From: Glycine soja
Taxonomy: Eukaryota > Streptophyta > Magnoliopsida > Fabales > Fabaceae
Direction: 5' to 3'
Length of the DNA: 64,000 nt
NCBI RefSeq assembly: GCF_004193775.1
Contig: NC_041002.1
Coordinates: 17,169,535 to 17,233,534, forward strand
Both the position numbers and the translations under genes were made by a program. This document shows positions 21,947 through 32,924 of this stretch, in pieces; the first letter of the stretch is position 1, and each line of letters begins with the position of its first letter. Under the pieces are notes generated by a model that ran no database searches, was not told where the DNA came from, and worked only from the letters and a program-made list of their open reading frames with translations.

Positions 21947-24900
21947 TGTGGCGTCCCCAAAATAATGACTTGTTTAATAGTAATGATTTAAATAACAAAA
22001 ACCATGGTAATTTTTTTTTCTTCTTTTTCTTTTTCATTTCTTTCTCTTTTCACAATAATTAGGTGCAGAAGGAAAATCCTCACTATAGAGTCCTGAATGG
22101 CCAGTTCACAACTCTATTCGGAGTCATTTCTTTCTTACCACTCGTAATCTCTAAACTATTTTGTTGTTTCAAAAGGAAGAGTATACCAGCCATTAGTTTA
22201 GGTCGTCACGTGAAAATAATAAAACAAAATACGGTCGGTAAACTCTTTTGCAAATAAAGTTTGCTAATGCTTTCTTTTCAAATAACAAGGTTAAACATAA
22301 GTACATTCATCATTTAATAGCTGTCCAAAATATGGGAGTTTTACAAAATACATAGTGTCATCCAGAGCAAAGGTGTCCACAGTGGTGGCTTCAGCCACAT
22401 GTATACAATCATCAAATTCCTATACAATAGGTCTACCCGTACAAAAACAAAAGAGTAAACCTAACAGTCAGTCCTAGATACACCCACCCTCAAAAAGTAT
22501 ATAAAACTAGTCCATAGAACTGTCAACTATGATGAAGAGCCTCCACTGATCGCCATCTCTCCAGGACCACTATCCTCCGTAGAGTCTGCCTCAGATGCCG
22601 ACATGACGTCCTCGGGAGAATCCACCTCAGGGAGTGGGTCCTCATCACCCTCTAGAAAGTCAAGAGCATCCACAGTAGGCTCAGGAGGTAGCTCCTCGGG
22701 ATCCTCCTAAGGGTCTTCCTCGGATGACGTCACCTCGATCACTTGGACTGGCTCCACTAGACGGTATGGTGTAGGCGTGGGTAGTATCCACTCCACAGTA
22801 CGCTGGAGCGTGCGCACGGGTTCATCTGGATGCACCAATGAAGTAGCCGTAAATCGAATCGTGCCCCAAAATCGGCACCTCGTGTTGCCTTCGAGGGTCT
22901 CCCAAGCTCCCTCTAGACACTCCGTCTCCACTCGATCATGGATTAGCTGCGCCGCCATCACGATCTACAAGAAAGAAAAGAAAGGGGTAGACTCTTTCAC
23001 GAGAATCTAACTACGCCGCAACACAATGCGTCTCATAACCATTACATGCAAGTAAAAGGGGTATCTTTAGGCTTTTCATCTCTGGTAATCGATTACACAG
23101 CCTTGGTAATCGATTACCAGAGGCCAAACTCGAATTACACAGCTTCAGGACATGAAAACCTGAAAAAGGCACTGTGTAATCGATTACACATACCTGGTAA
23201 TCGATTACCAGTGACCCATTCCTCTGTGTAATCGATTACACAGACTGGTAATCGATTACCAGAGGCCTCTACAATCTTCCAGTTCCCTTTTTAAGCCTGG
23301 TAATCGATTAAACCCCTTGGTAATCGATTACCAGAGGCCATAACCCATATATCACACAAGATTCACAGCTGGCCAGCCACCACACAAGCCTCCTTGCTTT
23401 GTGGTCTTTGTTCCTTTTATCTGTTGACTGCCAGGAGCTCGCCTGCTTAGGTACATCACAGGTTCTCACTGACTGACTATGCCCGAGTTGGGTCGGGATT
23501 GGTCAAGCTTGGTTTTGGGCAATAGCACCCCACCTGACGTCCCCAAGGTCTCCTGACCCCCGCGACATATCTCCAGGTACCACTCTGTGGTCAACGAATA
23601 AAAGCAGGAAGTTTCACCCTTCTACACTTCCTCATTTCAAGCTTGTAGGATTATGGGGTATCCATCACATGTGGTACTAGGTGGCGGTCGGGCGATGGTG
23701 CAAGACAATTCTCCATATCCATAAATCACGTATAACCCACCATCCCCTGTTGCCCACCTCCAACTGAGCTCACGTACTCCCACGTAGCCCTTATCCTCGT
23801 TCCTCTCAACGCCGGGTCCCCATCAATCCTCCCAAGCTTCCACAACATCCAGGTAATTCCACATCCAATCATCATGGACTAACAAAACCAAGCAAAACAG
23901 AGCAAAGGCAGAAAACTCTGCCCAAAACACAACTCAAAATCACAGCTTTTCACATACAAATACCCCAGTAACATTTCCTTCGTTCCAATTCGTTAACCGT
24001 TGGATCGACTCGAAACTTTTACTGGAAGTCTCTAGTACATAAGTCTACATTTTGACCGTTGGGATCTGCTAGAAAACATCCAGAACTCATTCTGTACTAC
24101 TCTTTCCACAACCAGCAAATACATAGCATTTTTCTGCACTTATGCAAAATTCTGCTGCACATTCCAACAGCAAAATTCTGCATAAAGTGCAGATTTCGAA
24201 AACCACTCTTTCCCTCATCCAATTTTGCCCAAATTGAATCCTACAAGTCCCAAATCATGTACCAATCATGTCTAAACCAAGGGCAAGCTTCAGACCAAGG
24301 CAACACAAAATCTAGGTATCCAAAACCCCTCAATTTAATGGATTTTCAAGGTTTAAGAAGTGAAATTGAGAATGAGGTAAATTTGGAGCAAACTCTCACC
24401 TCCCACAAGTCTATAACATCAACTTAAACTTGCTCAAACTGGATTTACACCTAAAATTCCACCGAATTAAAATTTGACTCCTCAACACCCAAATTTTACC
24501 CTAGAAATGGCTCTTTGTTCACTTTGGTCATTTGTTTTTCTCTCTTGCACAGCCCAAGCTTTCTCATAAGTCCTAAATGAAATTTCTAGCTAGGATTAAC
24601 TCACTTTAACCTCCAAATACCACTAAATCCAGATTTGGCCTTCCAACTCTCAAAACCTCACTCTTTTTCCACTCATAACACCATATTCTCACTTTCTAAC
24701 CCTAAGTTAACTTTACCCTTCATCTCTAACAGTTTTCCCTAAGCAATTTCAGCACATAAACATCACAAGCATCATCATAAAAACCCTAAAACTGAATGGG
24801 TAAGCTTAACTCATCCAAACACGGCAAGTTCAACATGCTTTCAACAAATTTCTTCACAAATAACTATCATGAAGCAGAAACCTAGCAAAACTACCCATCA

Positions 24901-25710
24901 TATCTCCCAAAACCCAATACCCACGAAAATCAAGTGAGAAAGAAGTCTACCCAAACCTGAAATTTCGAGGTCCCACACGTAGAGATGCGCTTCACGACTT
25001 CGAAAATGCCTTCCTTTCACGATTTGGAGCAGAAATGGGCACAAAAGGTTGGAGCTTTAATGGAGTTTCAATGGAGGATGAAGAAGAAGAGAATGGCAAC
25101 GTGAGAGAGAGAAAAGAGCTTTTCTGAAATTTTCTTTGGCTGAGTGAGGAGAGAGAAAACGGCTTTTTGGTTAAAAAGAAAAGCTTGTTCTCTTTTCTAT
25201 TATTTTATCTTAAGCTATGCCACATGTCTCCATTTGAGTGGAGCAAAAGGGCCCACTTTTTCTCTTGATGTGACTCATGCTCAGCCACATGAAGAGAAAA
25301 ATCTGACCTTTTGAAATGCCAAAATCTTGCCTCGGTTTGCATGCCGTTCCTCTGGTTCCAGTCCCTCGCGTTTCTCTGCGCCCGTCAGGGCCAGTTTTCG
25401 AAAGTAGGCAATATATATATAAAAATGCTCAGAATGAAACCCCGAGCGTGGTTCAGAGGTTGGTTTTGTTAAATTCTAAGTTGCACACAAAACGATGATT
25501 TTTAGACTAATTAATTAAGAATTAACCTATAACCTTCCAGTTATGGATTTCTCTTCCATAATTAGCCTAACCCGCGTATCTTGCCCCCACTATTCCTACT
25601 TCTACCAGGAACATATATGCATATACACTAAATAATACTTATAAATATATATAATCATTCAAAATACACCATTTACAAAAATTCCGGGTAGAAATTTCCA
25701 GGATGTCGCA
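21947..25710 (-). repeat. Long 5' LTR of the chromovirus-like element
   Basis: A 3,764-bp LTR. On the minus strand it starts TGCGACATCCTGG and ends GACGCCACA. No coding sequence is recognised in it; the short ORFs are unsupported. It carries a cluster of TAATCGATTA palindromes at 23,084-23,332. Only one LTR copy exists here, so the length rests on the PBS side and the TSD side. Confidence 0.78.
23084..23332. repeat. Cluster of eight TAATCGATTA palindromes
   Basis: Eight copies of TAATCGATTA with flanks. Four are GGTAATCGATTACC (starts 23105, 23196, 23247, 23319), two are TGTAATCGATTACA (23175, 23227) and two are mixed (23084, 23299). Six are therefore perfect 14-bp palindromes. They come mostly in pairs about 20 bp apart, at roughly the spacing of two DNA helix turns. 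Confidence 0.85.
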
Positions 25711-25934
25711 GATGTCATGGACCATGTTGAAAATCTAAATTGATTCAACCCCATGTCCTGCGTAAAAATTCGCAATACTTCAACTGTGCATCATTCACAT
25801 ACATACACCCTTGTCATTGGTTGCATTGCTCATTGCATTCTTTCCTTGAAAAAAAATGAACTTAATCATTATTATCAAAAAGAAAAAAACACGCTTTACG
25901 GCGCCCTTATCGAACCTATGCTAGAGCTAGAGTA

Positions 25935-27830
25935 ATGGGTGAAGTAGAGGAGGTGCAAGAGCAAATGAAGGCCGACACAGAGGCCTTGAAAGAGAAAATG
26001 GCCACAATGATGGGGGCCATGATGAGCATAAAGGAGATAATGGAGGTCAGTGCGGCTTACCGAACCCGTGCTAGAGCTAGAGTAATGGGTGAAGTAGAGG
26101 AGGTGCAAGAGCAGATGAAGGCCGACATGGAGGCCATGAAAGAGAAAATGACCGCAATGGTGGAGGCCATGATGAGCATGAAGAAGATAATGGAAGCCAA
26201 TATGGTTGCAGTTGCCGCTACAAGCGCTGTTGCTAAGGTGAACCCGATGCCCCCATCTGATCTCAACCAAATGAATCATCCAACCTCAGATATGGTGGGC
26301 AAAGATTTGGGAAGTACGGACGGCCCCATAATGTGAAAATTCAAAACAAGCACGCCTTCCCGCCATATGGCTCGCCTCCCAAGGAGGATGTCAATAACTA
26401 CACTCCCATACTCATTGAAAGCCAACAACCTCAATCTGATCATGCACATGTCTCTCAACCCATGGGGGAGACACATGGAATGCCCCACCATAATCTAGTC
26501 GACTTCGAGCCTTGCCTCGGATAAGCCACTGAAGGGTAAGCAGTTGGTGGTATACTCCTGCAAAAAACTTTGGAGGGCCCTCAGTATCACCCACAACCAC
26601 ACCCCTTGCATTCCACACCAGGTCAAAATCCTCATTTTATGGCAGAAATGGGAAAATTGGATCATCTAAAGGAAAGGCTCAGGGCCATTGAAGGAGGTGA
26701 AGATTATGCCTTTGCTAACCTAGAAGAGTTGTTCCTAGTACCCAATATCATCACCCTTCCCAAGTTCAAGGTGCCAGACTTTGACAAGTACAAGGGGACT
26801 ACTTGCCCTAAGAACCATCTAAAGATGTGTTGTCGAAAGATGGGGGCATACGCAAAAGATGAGAAACTGCTGAAACATTTTTCCCAAGAAAGTCTTATTG
26901 GGACAACTGTCACCTGGTATACTAACTTAGGAACCTTCCTGAGTCCATTCTTGGAAGGACCTAATGGTTTCCTTCGTAGGCAGTGTCAGTACAATTCTGA
27001 TATGGCTCCAGATAAGATGCAACTACAGAACATGTGCAAAAAGGGGGCACGGATCTTTCAAAGAATACGCCCAAAGATGGAGAATCTTGGCAACTTAAGT
27101 GGCACCTCCAATGATGGGGAAAGAGATGATCTCAATAATAGTAGACACATTACCAGTGTTTTACTATGAAAAATGGTGGGGTACACACCTTCAAGCTTTG
27201 CAGATTTGGTCATCGCCAGCGAAAGGATCAAAGTGGGTCTGAGAAGAGGGAAATTTAATCATCTTGCTTGGACGAATGAGAAAACTGGGGCAAATGAAGA
27301 GGGTGAGAATGAGGGAGAAACCCATGTTGTGACTGCCATTCCTATACGACCAAGTTTCCCACCAACCCAACAATGTCATTACTCAGCCAATAACAACCCT
27401 TCTCCTTACCCACCACCCAGTTATCCACAAAGGCCATCCCTAAATCAACTATAAAAACCCACCTACCACACAACCAATGCTAAACACCACCTTTAGCACG
27501 AACCAAAACACCAACCAAGAAAGGAATTTTGCAGCAAAAAAGCCTATAGAATTCACCCTAATTTCGATGTCCTATGATGACTTGCTCCCATATCCACTCG
27601 ATAATTCAATGGTATCCATAACCCCTGCTAGGTTTCCTCAACCTCCATTTCTCTGAGGATACGACTCGAACGCAACATCTGCTTATCATGGAGGAGCCCT
27701 GGGGCATTCCACTGAGCATTGTAGGGCCCTGAAGCGTAAGGTGCAAAGTCTAATTGATGCGGGCTGGCTAAAATTTGAGGAGAATCGCTTGTGAATCCTA
27801 ACATTGACAAACGACACCACACATGGGGAA
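25935..27830 (+). pseudogene. Ogre gag pseudogene, element A
   Basis: Gag in several broken frames. The N-terminus (MGEVEEVQEQMKAD, EAMKEKM, MMSMKKIMEAN) is a coiled-coil-like region present twice because of a 150-bp tandem duplication (25,935 and 26,085). The core follows at 26,570-27,169: LDHLKERLRAIEGGEDYAF, KFKVPDFDKYKGTTCPKNHLKMCCRKMGAYAKDE, TVTWYTNL. A frame change near 27,167 leads to MVGYTPSSFADLVIASERI, then a proline-rich stretch (27,350-27,450) and a zinc-knuckle-like end (AYHGGALGHSTEHC, about 27,690-27,720) with LIDAGWLKFEEN. Element C has a matching gag at 61,496-63,260. Confidence 0.75.
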
Positions 27831-28355
27831 ATTTAGAAAGCTATTGTTAGATGTCTCTAATGACTCATCAGGGTTTTCAAGTTTATGCCATTATTATAAA
27901 CCACAGTTACAATGCTAAAATGGATGAATTTGACATCCTTGTTTCTCTCATCCTCTCATAAACACATATTTGCTTATTCAACTTCCACCGGAATGTGAGT
28001 GTAAGCCATTGGTTTGTTTGCTCAAAGCGACCTGCGCCCCTGAGTGTTAACTTCCAAGACCATTCAATCACAGATTACTCGTCCTGCACGTTGGTGGGGT
28101 GCCGTAAACAACGAGTAAAGCAGAAAAGTTCAAAAAGAAAAAAAAGCATTTGATTGACTGTGTTTTCAAGTAAAAATATAGACATTCATGTGACCTCATT
28201 TTATCATTCCAGAAATTTTTTCTTTTTAGAGAGAAGTGAGTTATCAAGAATAGGAGTCATTTGACTTAATCCGTCGATTGAAAAAATCCTTCAACTATTT
28301 ATCGTCCTTGGAAAATTCTTTTTGCAAGAATCAACCGCTTCTTTCATTGTTTCTT

Positions 28356-28868
28356 GCTACAAGGTCATGACGAAAGACAAAGATGGATACCTCAGAGCCC
28401 TACACTGGGGCAATGAGGGGCATCGTGCATGAACCTCAAGTGAACCTAGGGGCAGATTAGAAGTTCCCACCCAATTGGTTCCCTGCTACAAGGTGATGAC
28501 GAAGGACAGCGATTGGTACCTCAAAGCCTTACACTGGGGCAATGAGGGGCACCGTGCATGAGCCTCAAGTAAACCTTGGGGCAGATTAGAAGTTCACACC
28601 CAATAGGTTCCCTGCTACAAGGTCATGACGAAAGACAATGATTGGTACCTCAAAGCCTTACACTGGGGCAATGAGGGGCATCGTGCATGAGCCTCAAGTA
28701 AACCTAGGGGCAGATTAGAAGTTCTCACCCAATAGGTTCCTAGCTACAAGGTCATGACGAAAGATAACAATTGGTACCTCAAAGCCTTACACTAGGGCAA
28801 TGAGGGGCTTCGCGCATGAGCCTCAAGCGAGCATAGGGGCAGATCAATAGTTCTCAACCATCCATGTT
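28356..28868 (+). repeat. 129-bp tandem repeat, four copies
   Basis: GCTACAAGGTCATGACGAAAGA begins units at 28356, 28485, 28614 and 28743, an exact 129-bp spacing. Each unit runs through a CACTGGGGCAATGAGGGGC block and CATGAGCCTCAAG. It lies in the 3' non-coding part of Ogre A. Element C is cut before this point, so the copy number there cannot be compared. Confidence 0.88.
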
Positions 28869-29352
28869 TTTAAAAAAAAGGAGGAGGGGGGGGGGGACAA
28901 ATTCTGGGATTTCAATGGATTAATTAAACATCAAACGACTCCATTGCCGTCACTCCCAAATGGTCAAAATCAAACAGAACATACACTCTGAGGGAGTTCC
29001 CAGAGAGATTAGCAAAAGATAGGATAAGGTTGCATGAATTATCACCTATTGCAAAAGGACAGTCAATTTGTGTTTTCCAAAAAAAAAAATTAAATCAAAA
29101 TAAAAATCACAAAATAGGGAAAGAATGTCATGAACATTGTACAACTTTCCATTACGTTGCATTGTTTCATATGAAGTTCGCATTTACCAAATTTCACGAC
29201 AAAAGGTTGCATGCATCTGCATCCCTAAAAATCATGTTAACTGCATAGATTTCCTACATCTAATGTCTAAATCTTTTGAATTTGGGATGACCGACCCTCT
29301 CAAATGAGTCAATCTCATGCTTTCTCATAAGGGTGGATCCTTGGATACTAGT

Positions 29353-30185
29353 ACCCTCTCCTTCAGAGGACTGCACGTCGTCACCTTCAGAGGACTACAC
29401 GTCCTCACCTTTAGAGGGCTGCACGCCCTCGCCACCCTTAGGTACTAGTACCCTGTCCTTCAGAGGACTGCACGTCCTCACCTTTAGAGGACTGCACGTC
29501 CTCGCCTTCAGAGGACTGCACGTCCTCACCTTTAGAGGACTGCACGTCCTCGCCTTCAGAGGACTGCACGTCCTCACCTTCAGAGGGCTGCATGCCCTCG
29601 CCTTCAGAGGGCTGCACGCCCTCATCTTCAGAGGACTACACGTCCTCGCCTTCAGAGGGTCATGTACCTTTATCTTCAGAGGACTACACGTCCTCGCCTT
29701 CAGAGGGTCATGTACCTTCACCTTTAGAGGACTACACATCCTCGCCTCCAGAGGACTACCTGTCCTCACCTTCAGAGGACTTCACATCCTCACCTTCAGA
29801 GGGCTGCATGCCCTCACTTTTAGAGGGCTGCATGCCCTCACTTTCAGAGGGCTGCACGCCCTCGCCTTTGTAGGGCTACACGCCCTCACCTTCAGAGGAC
29901 TACACGTCCTCGCCTCCAGAGGACTACATGTCCTCGCCTTTAGAGGGCCACACACCCTCTTCTTCAGAGGACTACACGTCCTCACCTTCAGAGGACTCCA
30001 CGTCCTCACCTTCAGAGGGCTGCACACCCTCGCCTTCAGAGGGCTACATGCCCTCGCCTTCAGAGGGCTGCACGCCTTCGCCTTCAAAAGGCGACATGTC
30101 CTCAACTTCAGAGGGCTGCACGCCCTTGCCTTTAGAGGGCTATGCGTCCTCACTTTCAGTGGGCTCCATATCCACACCTTAAGAG
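29353..30185. repeat. 24-bp minisatellite of hairpin units, about 33 copies
   Basis: A 24-bp unit, CCTTCAGAGGAC-TGCAC-GTCCTCG, repeated about 33 times with one short interruption near 29,430. Each unit has 6-bp inverted arms around a 5-base loop. The arms are GAGGAC/GTCCTC or GAGGGC/GCCCTC. Because 24 is a multiple of three, long ORFs appear on both strands with 8-residue repeats; these are by-products and I do not call them genes. Confidence 0.9.
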
Positions 30186-30301
30186 AATTTAAGGTCTTCT
30201 GCCCTTAAATGCTGAACCGAGACTTGCGCTCCCGGTTAAGGGGCCAGTAGTTTCCTTTTATCAGTTCCTGGGCCACCCCCTGATATTGGAGGGCGCCAAT
30301 T

Positions 30302-30949
30302 GTGCGAGCACAACCAGAGAAGGAGGCTATCATGCAATTACTATGCATACCGGGGCAAGATTTCACTCGTGCCGCTGCAAAGAGACAAGTAAGGATCATG
30401 CACACCAACATGACCACTCTTACACGGATATGGATGATGTTGCTACTTATCAACAATCTGCCCAGCGACCGCAATGTCGATCTCCCCTTGCGGAAGTATC
30501 AGTTGGTCTGTGCCGTTCCGACATAGGTAAGTATGCATATGGTTCAACTGATTTCTGATGCCATCTATTATTTGTAGGGATCGCGCCCACGAGACACCCA
30601 GTGGACCCGGAGAAGTCCGACAGGGCCCTGGGGTTTCCAGCTCTGGTTACGGGCCTTTGTCAGTTCTATAGGGTGCCCGTTCCCCCCAGCAAGGTCATGC
30701 CATCCTGACATAGGTAAGTATGCATATGGTTCAACTGATTTCTGATGTCATCTATTGTTTGCAGGGATCGCGCCCGCAAGACACCTAGTGGACCCGGAGA
30801 AGTCCAACAGGGTCTTGGGGTTTCCAGCTCTGATTACGGGCCTCAGTCAGTTCTACGGAGTGTCTGCCGCCCCCAGCAAGGTCATCAGGCCCCCTACTAA
30901 CCGAGCTTTCATCAAGAAGTACTACGCCCCCCAGGCAGGCGCAGGGTGA
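30302..30949 (+). pseudogene. Fragment of a plant-transposon-type protein with a duplicated exon
   Basis: Open segments separated by intron-like DNA. 30,302-30,526 encodes MQLLCIPGQDF and LRKYQLVCAVPT. Then a GTAAGT donor, about 50 bp, a TTTGTAG acceptor and an exon with DPEKSDRALGFPAL. The donor-intron-exon unit of 187 bp then repeats (30,521-30,707 and 30,708-30,893), the second copy encoding DPEKSNRVLGFPALITGL and continuing to RPPTNRAFIKKYYAPQAGAG. This resembles the Pfam-type 'putative plant transposon protein' domain found in many legume retroelement ORFs; that identification is from memory of the motif, and no complete protein is present. Confidence 0.5.
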
Positions 30950-31383
30950 GACACTAAAACAGCCTAGGGATGGTCGGCAGCGGGCAACAGGCGCACCGCC
31001 ACCGCCTCTAGAGTTCACCTCAGCTCATCCACAAAAAGGTTAGAGCGTTGCCTACGACACATGGCCGACCTATAGGCGACCAAGTTCAAAGCCAAAGGTA
31101 AGCAAAGTACTAGGTCCGTGACCGGTAAGTCATCACGCGTCCAGCTCAAGATGTTAAAGAAGCGCTACTAGGAGGCAACCTAGTACCTTTTAAATTTCTG
31201 CTTGTTATTTGATCACTTTTGTTTCTCAAGTCATAGTAGGACACACCTAGTTACTCATGATCCTAGGAATTTAAATAAAACAAGCACAAGCTCGGAAGGT
31301 AGTCATACCTCACAAAATATATGTATGTGTGTTTAGGTAGCAAGATACCTTGGATATGCATGTATATAGCAAAAAGATACCTC

Positions 31384-31386
<3 letters not shown>

Positions 31387-31456
<70 letters not shown>
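31387..31456. repeat. (TA)n microsatellite
   Basis: About 70 bp of alternating TA followed by GTATGTATG variants. It is flanked by a direct repeat of about 60 bp (TAGGTAGCAAGATACCTTGG at 31,334 and 31,490). Confidence 0.95.
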
Positions 31457-31459
<3 letters not shown>

Positions 31460-31468
<9 letters not shown>

Positions 31469-32900
31469 ATATATGTATGTATGTATGTTTAGGTAGCAAG
31501 ATACCTTGGATATGCATGTATACAGCAAAAATACCTCACAAAAATATACACATGTTTAGGTAGCAAAATACCTCATGAAAAAAAAAAAACAAAAAAAAAC
31601 AAGAACAAAAAATATATCTTTCAGCTGAAAAGTCAACATGCTTTTGAGAAGAGATAACTTCCAGCTTTTCTTTGAAAAAAATTCACTGATCATAACCAGT
31701 TTTTGAAAGAAAATGTGTATACACCTGAAGGGTGAATGCTGTGAAAATTTTCCCGAACGCCCAAAATGGAATCGGATGAATGCATGAATTGATAAAAGAA
31801 CATGTTTTGAAAGCACTGGGTTTACTAAAATAGAGAAAATGAATCCTAAGCCCTAGTATCACATGACCATAAAAAATTGATGCTTGAGTGTCCCCATAGG
31901 TGCATGCATGACCAGTTTTGCATAAAATTTCCTAATCATCATTGTTGCATGTGTGTCATGGAAATAATGTGGGACATCCCCTTTATCCCTGAACCACTGG
32001 CCAGACCTACACCCTGACATATATCATGTCCATCCATTCTACAAGCCTTGAGCCAAAGTCCCAACTCACCATAAACCTTACCCTCAAAAGAAAACAAAAA
32101 GGAGAAAGTTCCCGATCAAAGAATTGGAAGAAGAAGAAAAAAAAGGAAAATTCCCAATCAAAGAGTGGGAGAAAGGAAACAGAAAAAAGAAAATTCCCGA
32201 TCAAGGATCGGAAGAAAACATAAGAAATATGCAGAAAGGTCTTTGGACTAGACAATATCTGATCAATATAGAATTGTCACCAGGTAAACAAGAAAAGAAA
32301 GGAAACCATGACCTAAAGTGGTCCTCTCCCTTTGATTGCCAACCAAAATCCTGTGCGTCAGTGGTCTGTTCACCTCAAGCTAAACAAAAACAGAAAAGGA
32401 AAAGGCCAAGAATACTCAAAGCCAAATTTCCCACAAGAAAAAAAACCCATTCCCAAGAAAAGTCCTATTGATCCATGATCACGCATGTAATCTTTGATTT
32501 GATAGGAAATGATTTGCAAAATCAAGTCATGACATATCTATGTTGATACACTTTGAGTGATTTTCTTCTATTTTTGTTGAACCCAGTGTTTCCTCTAAAT
32601 GGTCATTTAGAAGCGAAATGCTAAACATCCAAAATCTCATTTATGGTTACGAGAAAATTTCATTAGCATACTCTCCTTCCCCAGTAGACACATTGTTTTT
32701 CATCCAAAAAGCATATGTTGCTCTGATAAGTTGGAAGTTTTGTCTCTTTACTAAAGCATGTTCGCATTTTAGTGAAGAAAACACCGAGACTATTTTAGTC
32801 TCACAAGTTATCCAGAACTATGTAGGTCTGAGTTCCTCATTGAGGATATGTAGGAGCAAGAGCCTCGCTTTTGTCGGCCACCCCACAATATTTGTCATAC
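31460..32900 (+). other. Non-coding interval, probably 3' part of Ogre element A
   Basis: No supported gene. 31,555-31,620 has A-rich runs. 32,040-32,230 has two or three repeats of TTCCC(G/A)ATCAA(A/G)GA in purine-rich DNA. At 32,817-32,890 the block AACTATGTAGGTCTGAGTTCC...TTTTGTCGGCCACCCC resembles the LTR block of element C at 57,805-57,885. That is the only clue to its origin. Confidence 0.4.
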
Positions 32901-32924
32901 TGACCCTGAGGTCATGTGACATGC

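Larger units (their letters stand above)
20478..25710 (-). mobile_element. Chromovirus-like Ty3/gypsy element (Del/Tekay type), 3'-truncated, inserted in Ogre A
   Basis: The element is in minus orientation: a 3.76-kb 5' LTR (25710-21947), an iMet PBS, then gag and the first part of protease, ending abruptly at 20,478. The 5-bp direct repeat GATGT flanks it (20473-20477 and 25711-25715). Removing the insertion and one repeat restores the sequence seen at 61,280-61,295 in element C, which proves the boundaries. RT, RNase H, integrase and the 3' LTR are missing. The left end keeps only TGT, which matches the last three bases of the LTR. Confidence 0.85.
15205..32900 (+). mobile_element. Ogre-like Ty3/gypsy element A, decayed and interrupted; right limit uncertain
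   Basis: The order is LTR (15205-16954), PBS, ORF1 with DUF7745-type sequence, gag, then a long tandem-repeat-rich non-coding part. An ORF upstream of gag is the mark of the Ogre/Tat group. The element is split at 20,477 by a chromovirus; the interruption is clear because element C reads straight through the same point (61,280-61,290). No protease, RT or integrase follows gag in this copy or in C. No 3' LTR was found. Sequence at 32,817-32,890 again resembles Ogre LTR DNA (compare 57,805-57,885), which is why I extend the limit to about 32,900. Everything after about 28,870 is assigned with low confidence. Confidence 0.6.

Noticed and set aside
28356..30185. CRISPR-like look of regularly spaced repeats
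   Set aside because: Units are directly tandem without unique spacers, and the DNA is plant nuclear retroelement sequence.
29333..30208. Long ORF (291 codons) with 8-residue repeats such as FRGLHVLT, and similar ORFs on the other strand
   Set aside because: The 24-bp period keeps any stop-free frame open in several frames and on both strands. The pattern is explained by the minisatellite and not by a protein.
31263..31563. ORFs with YIYIYI runs
   Set aside because: They are translations of the TA microsatellite.
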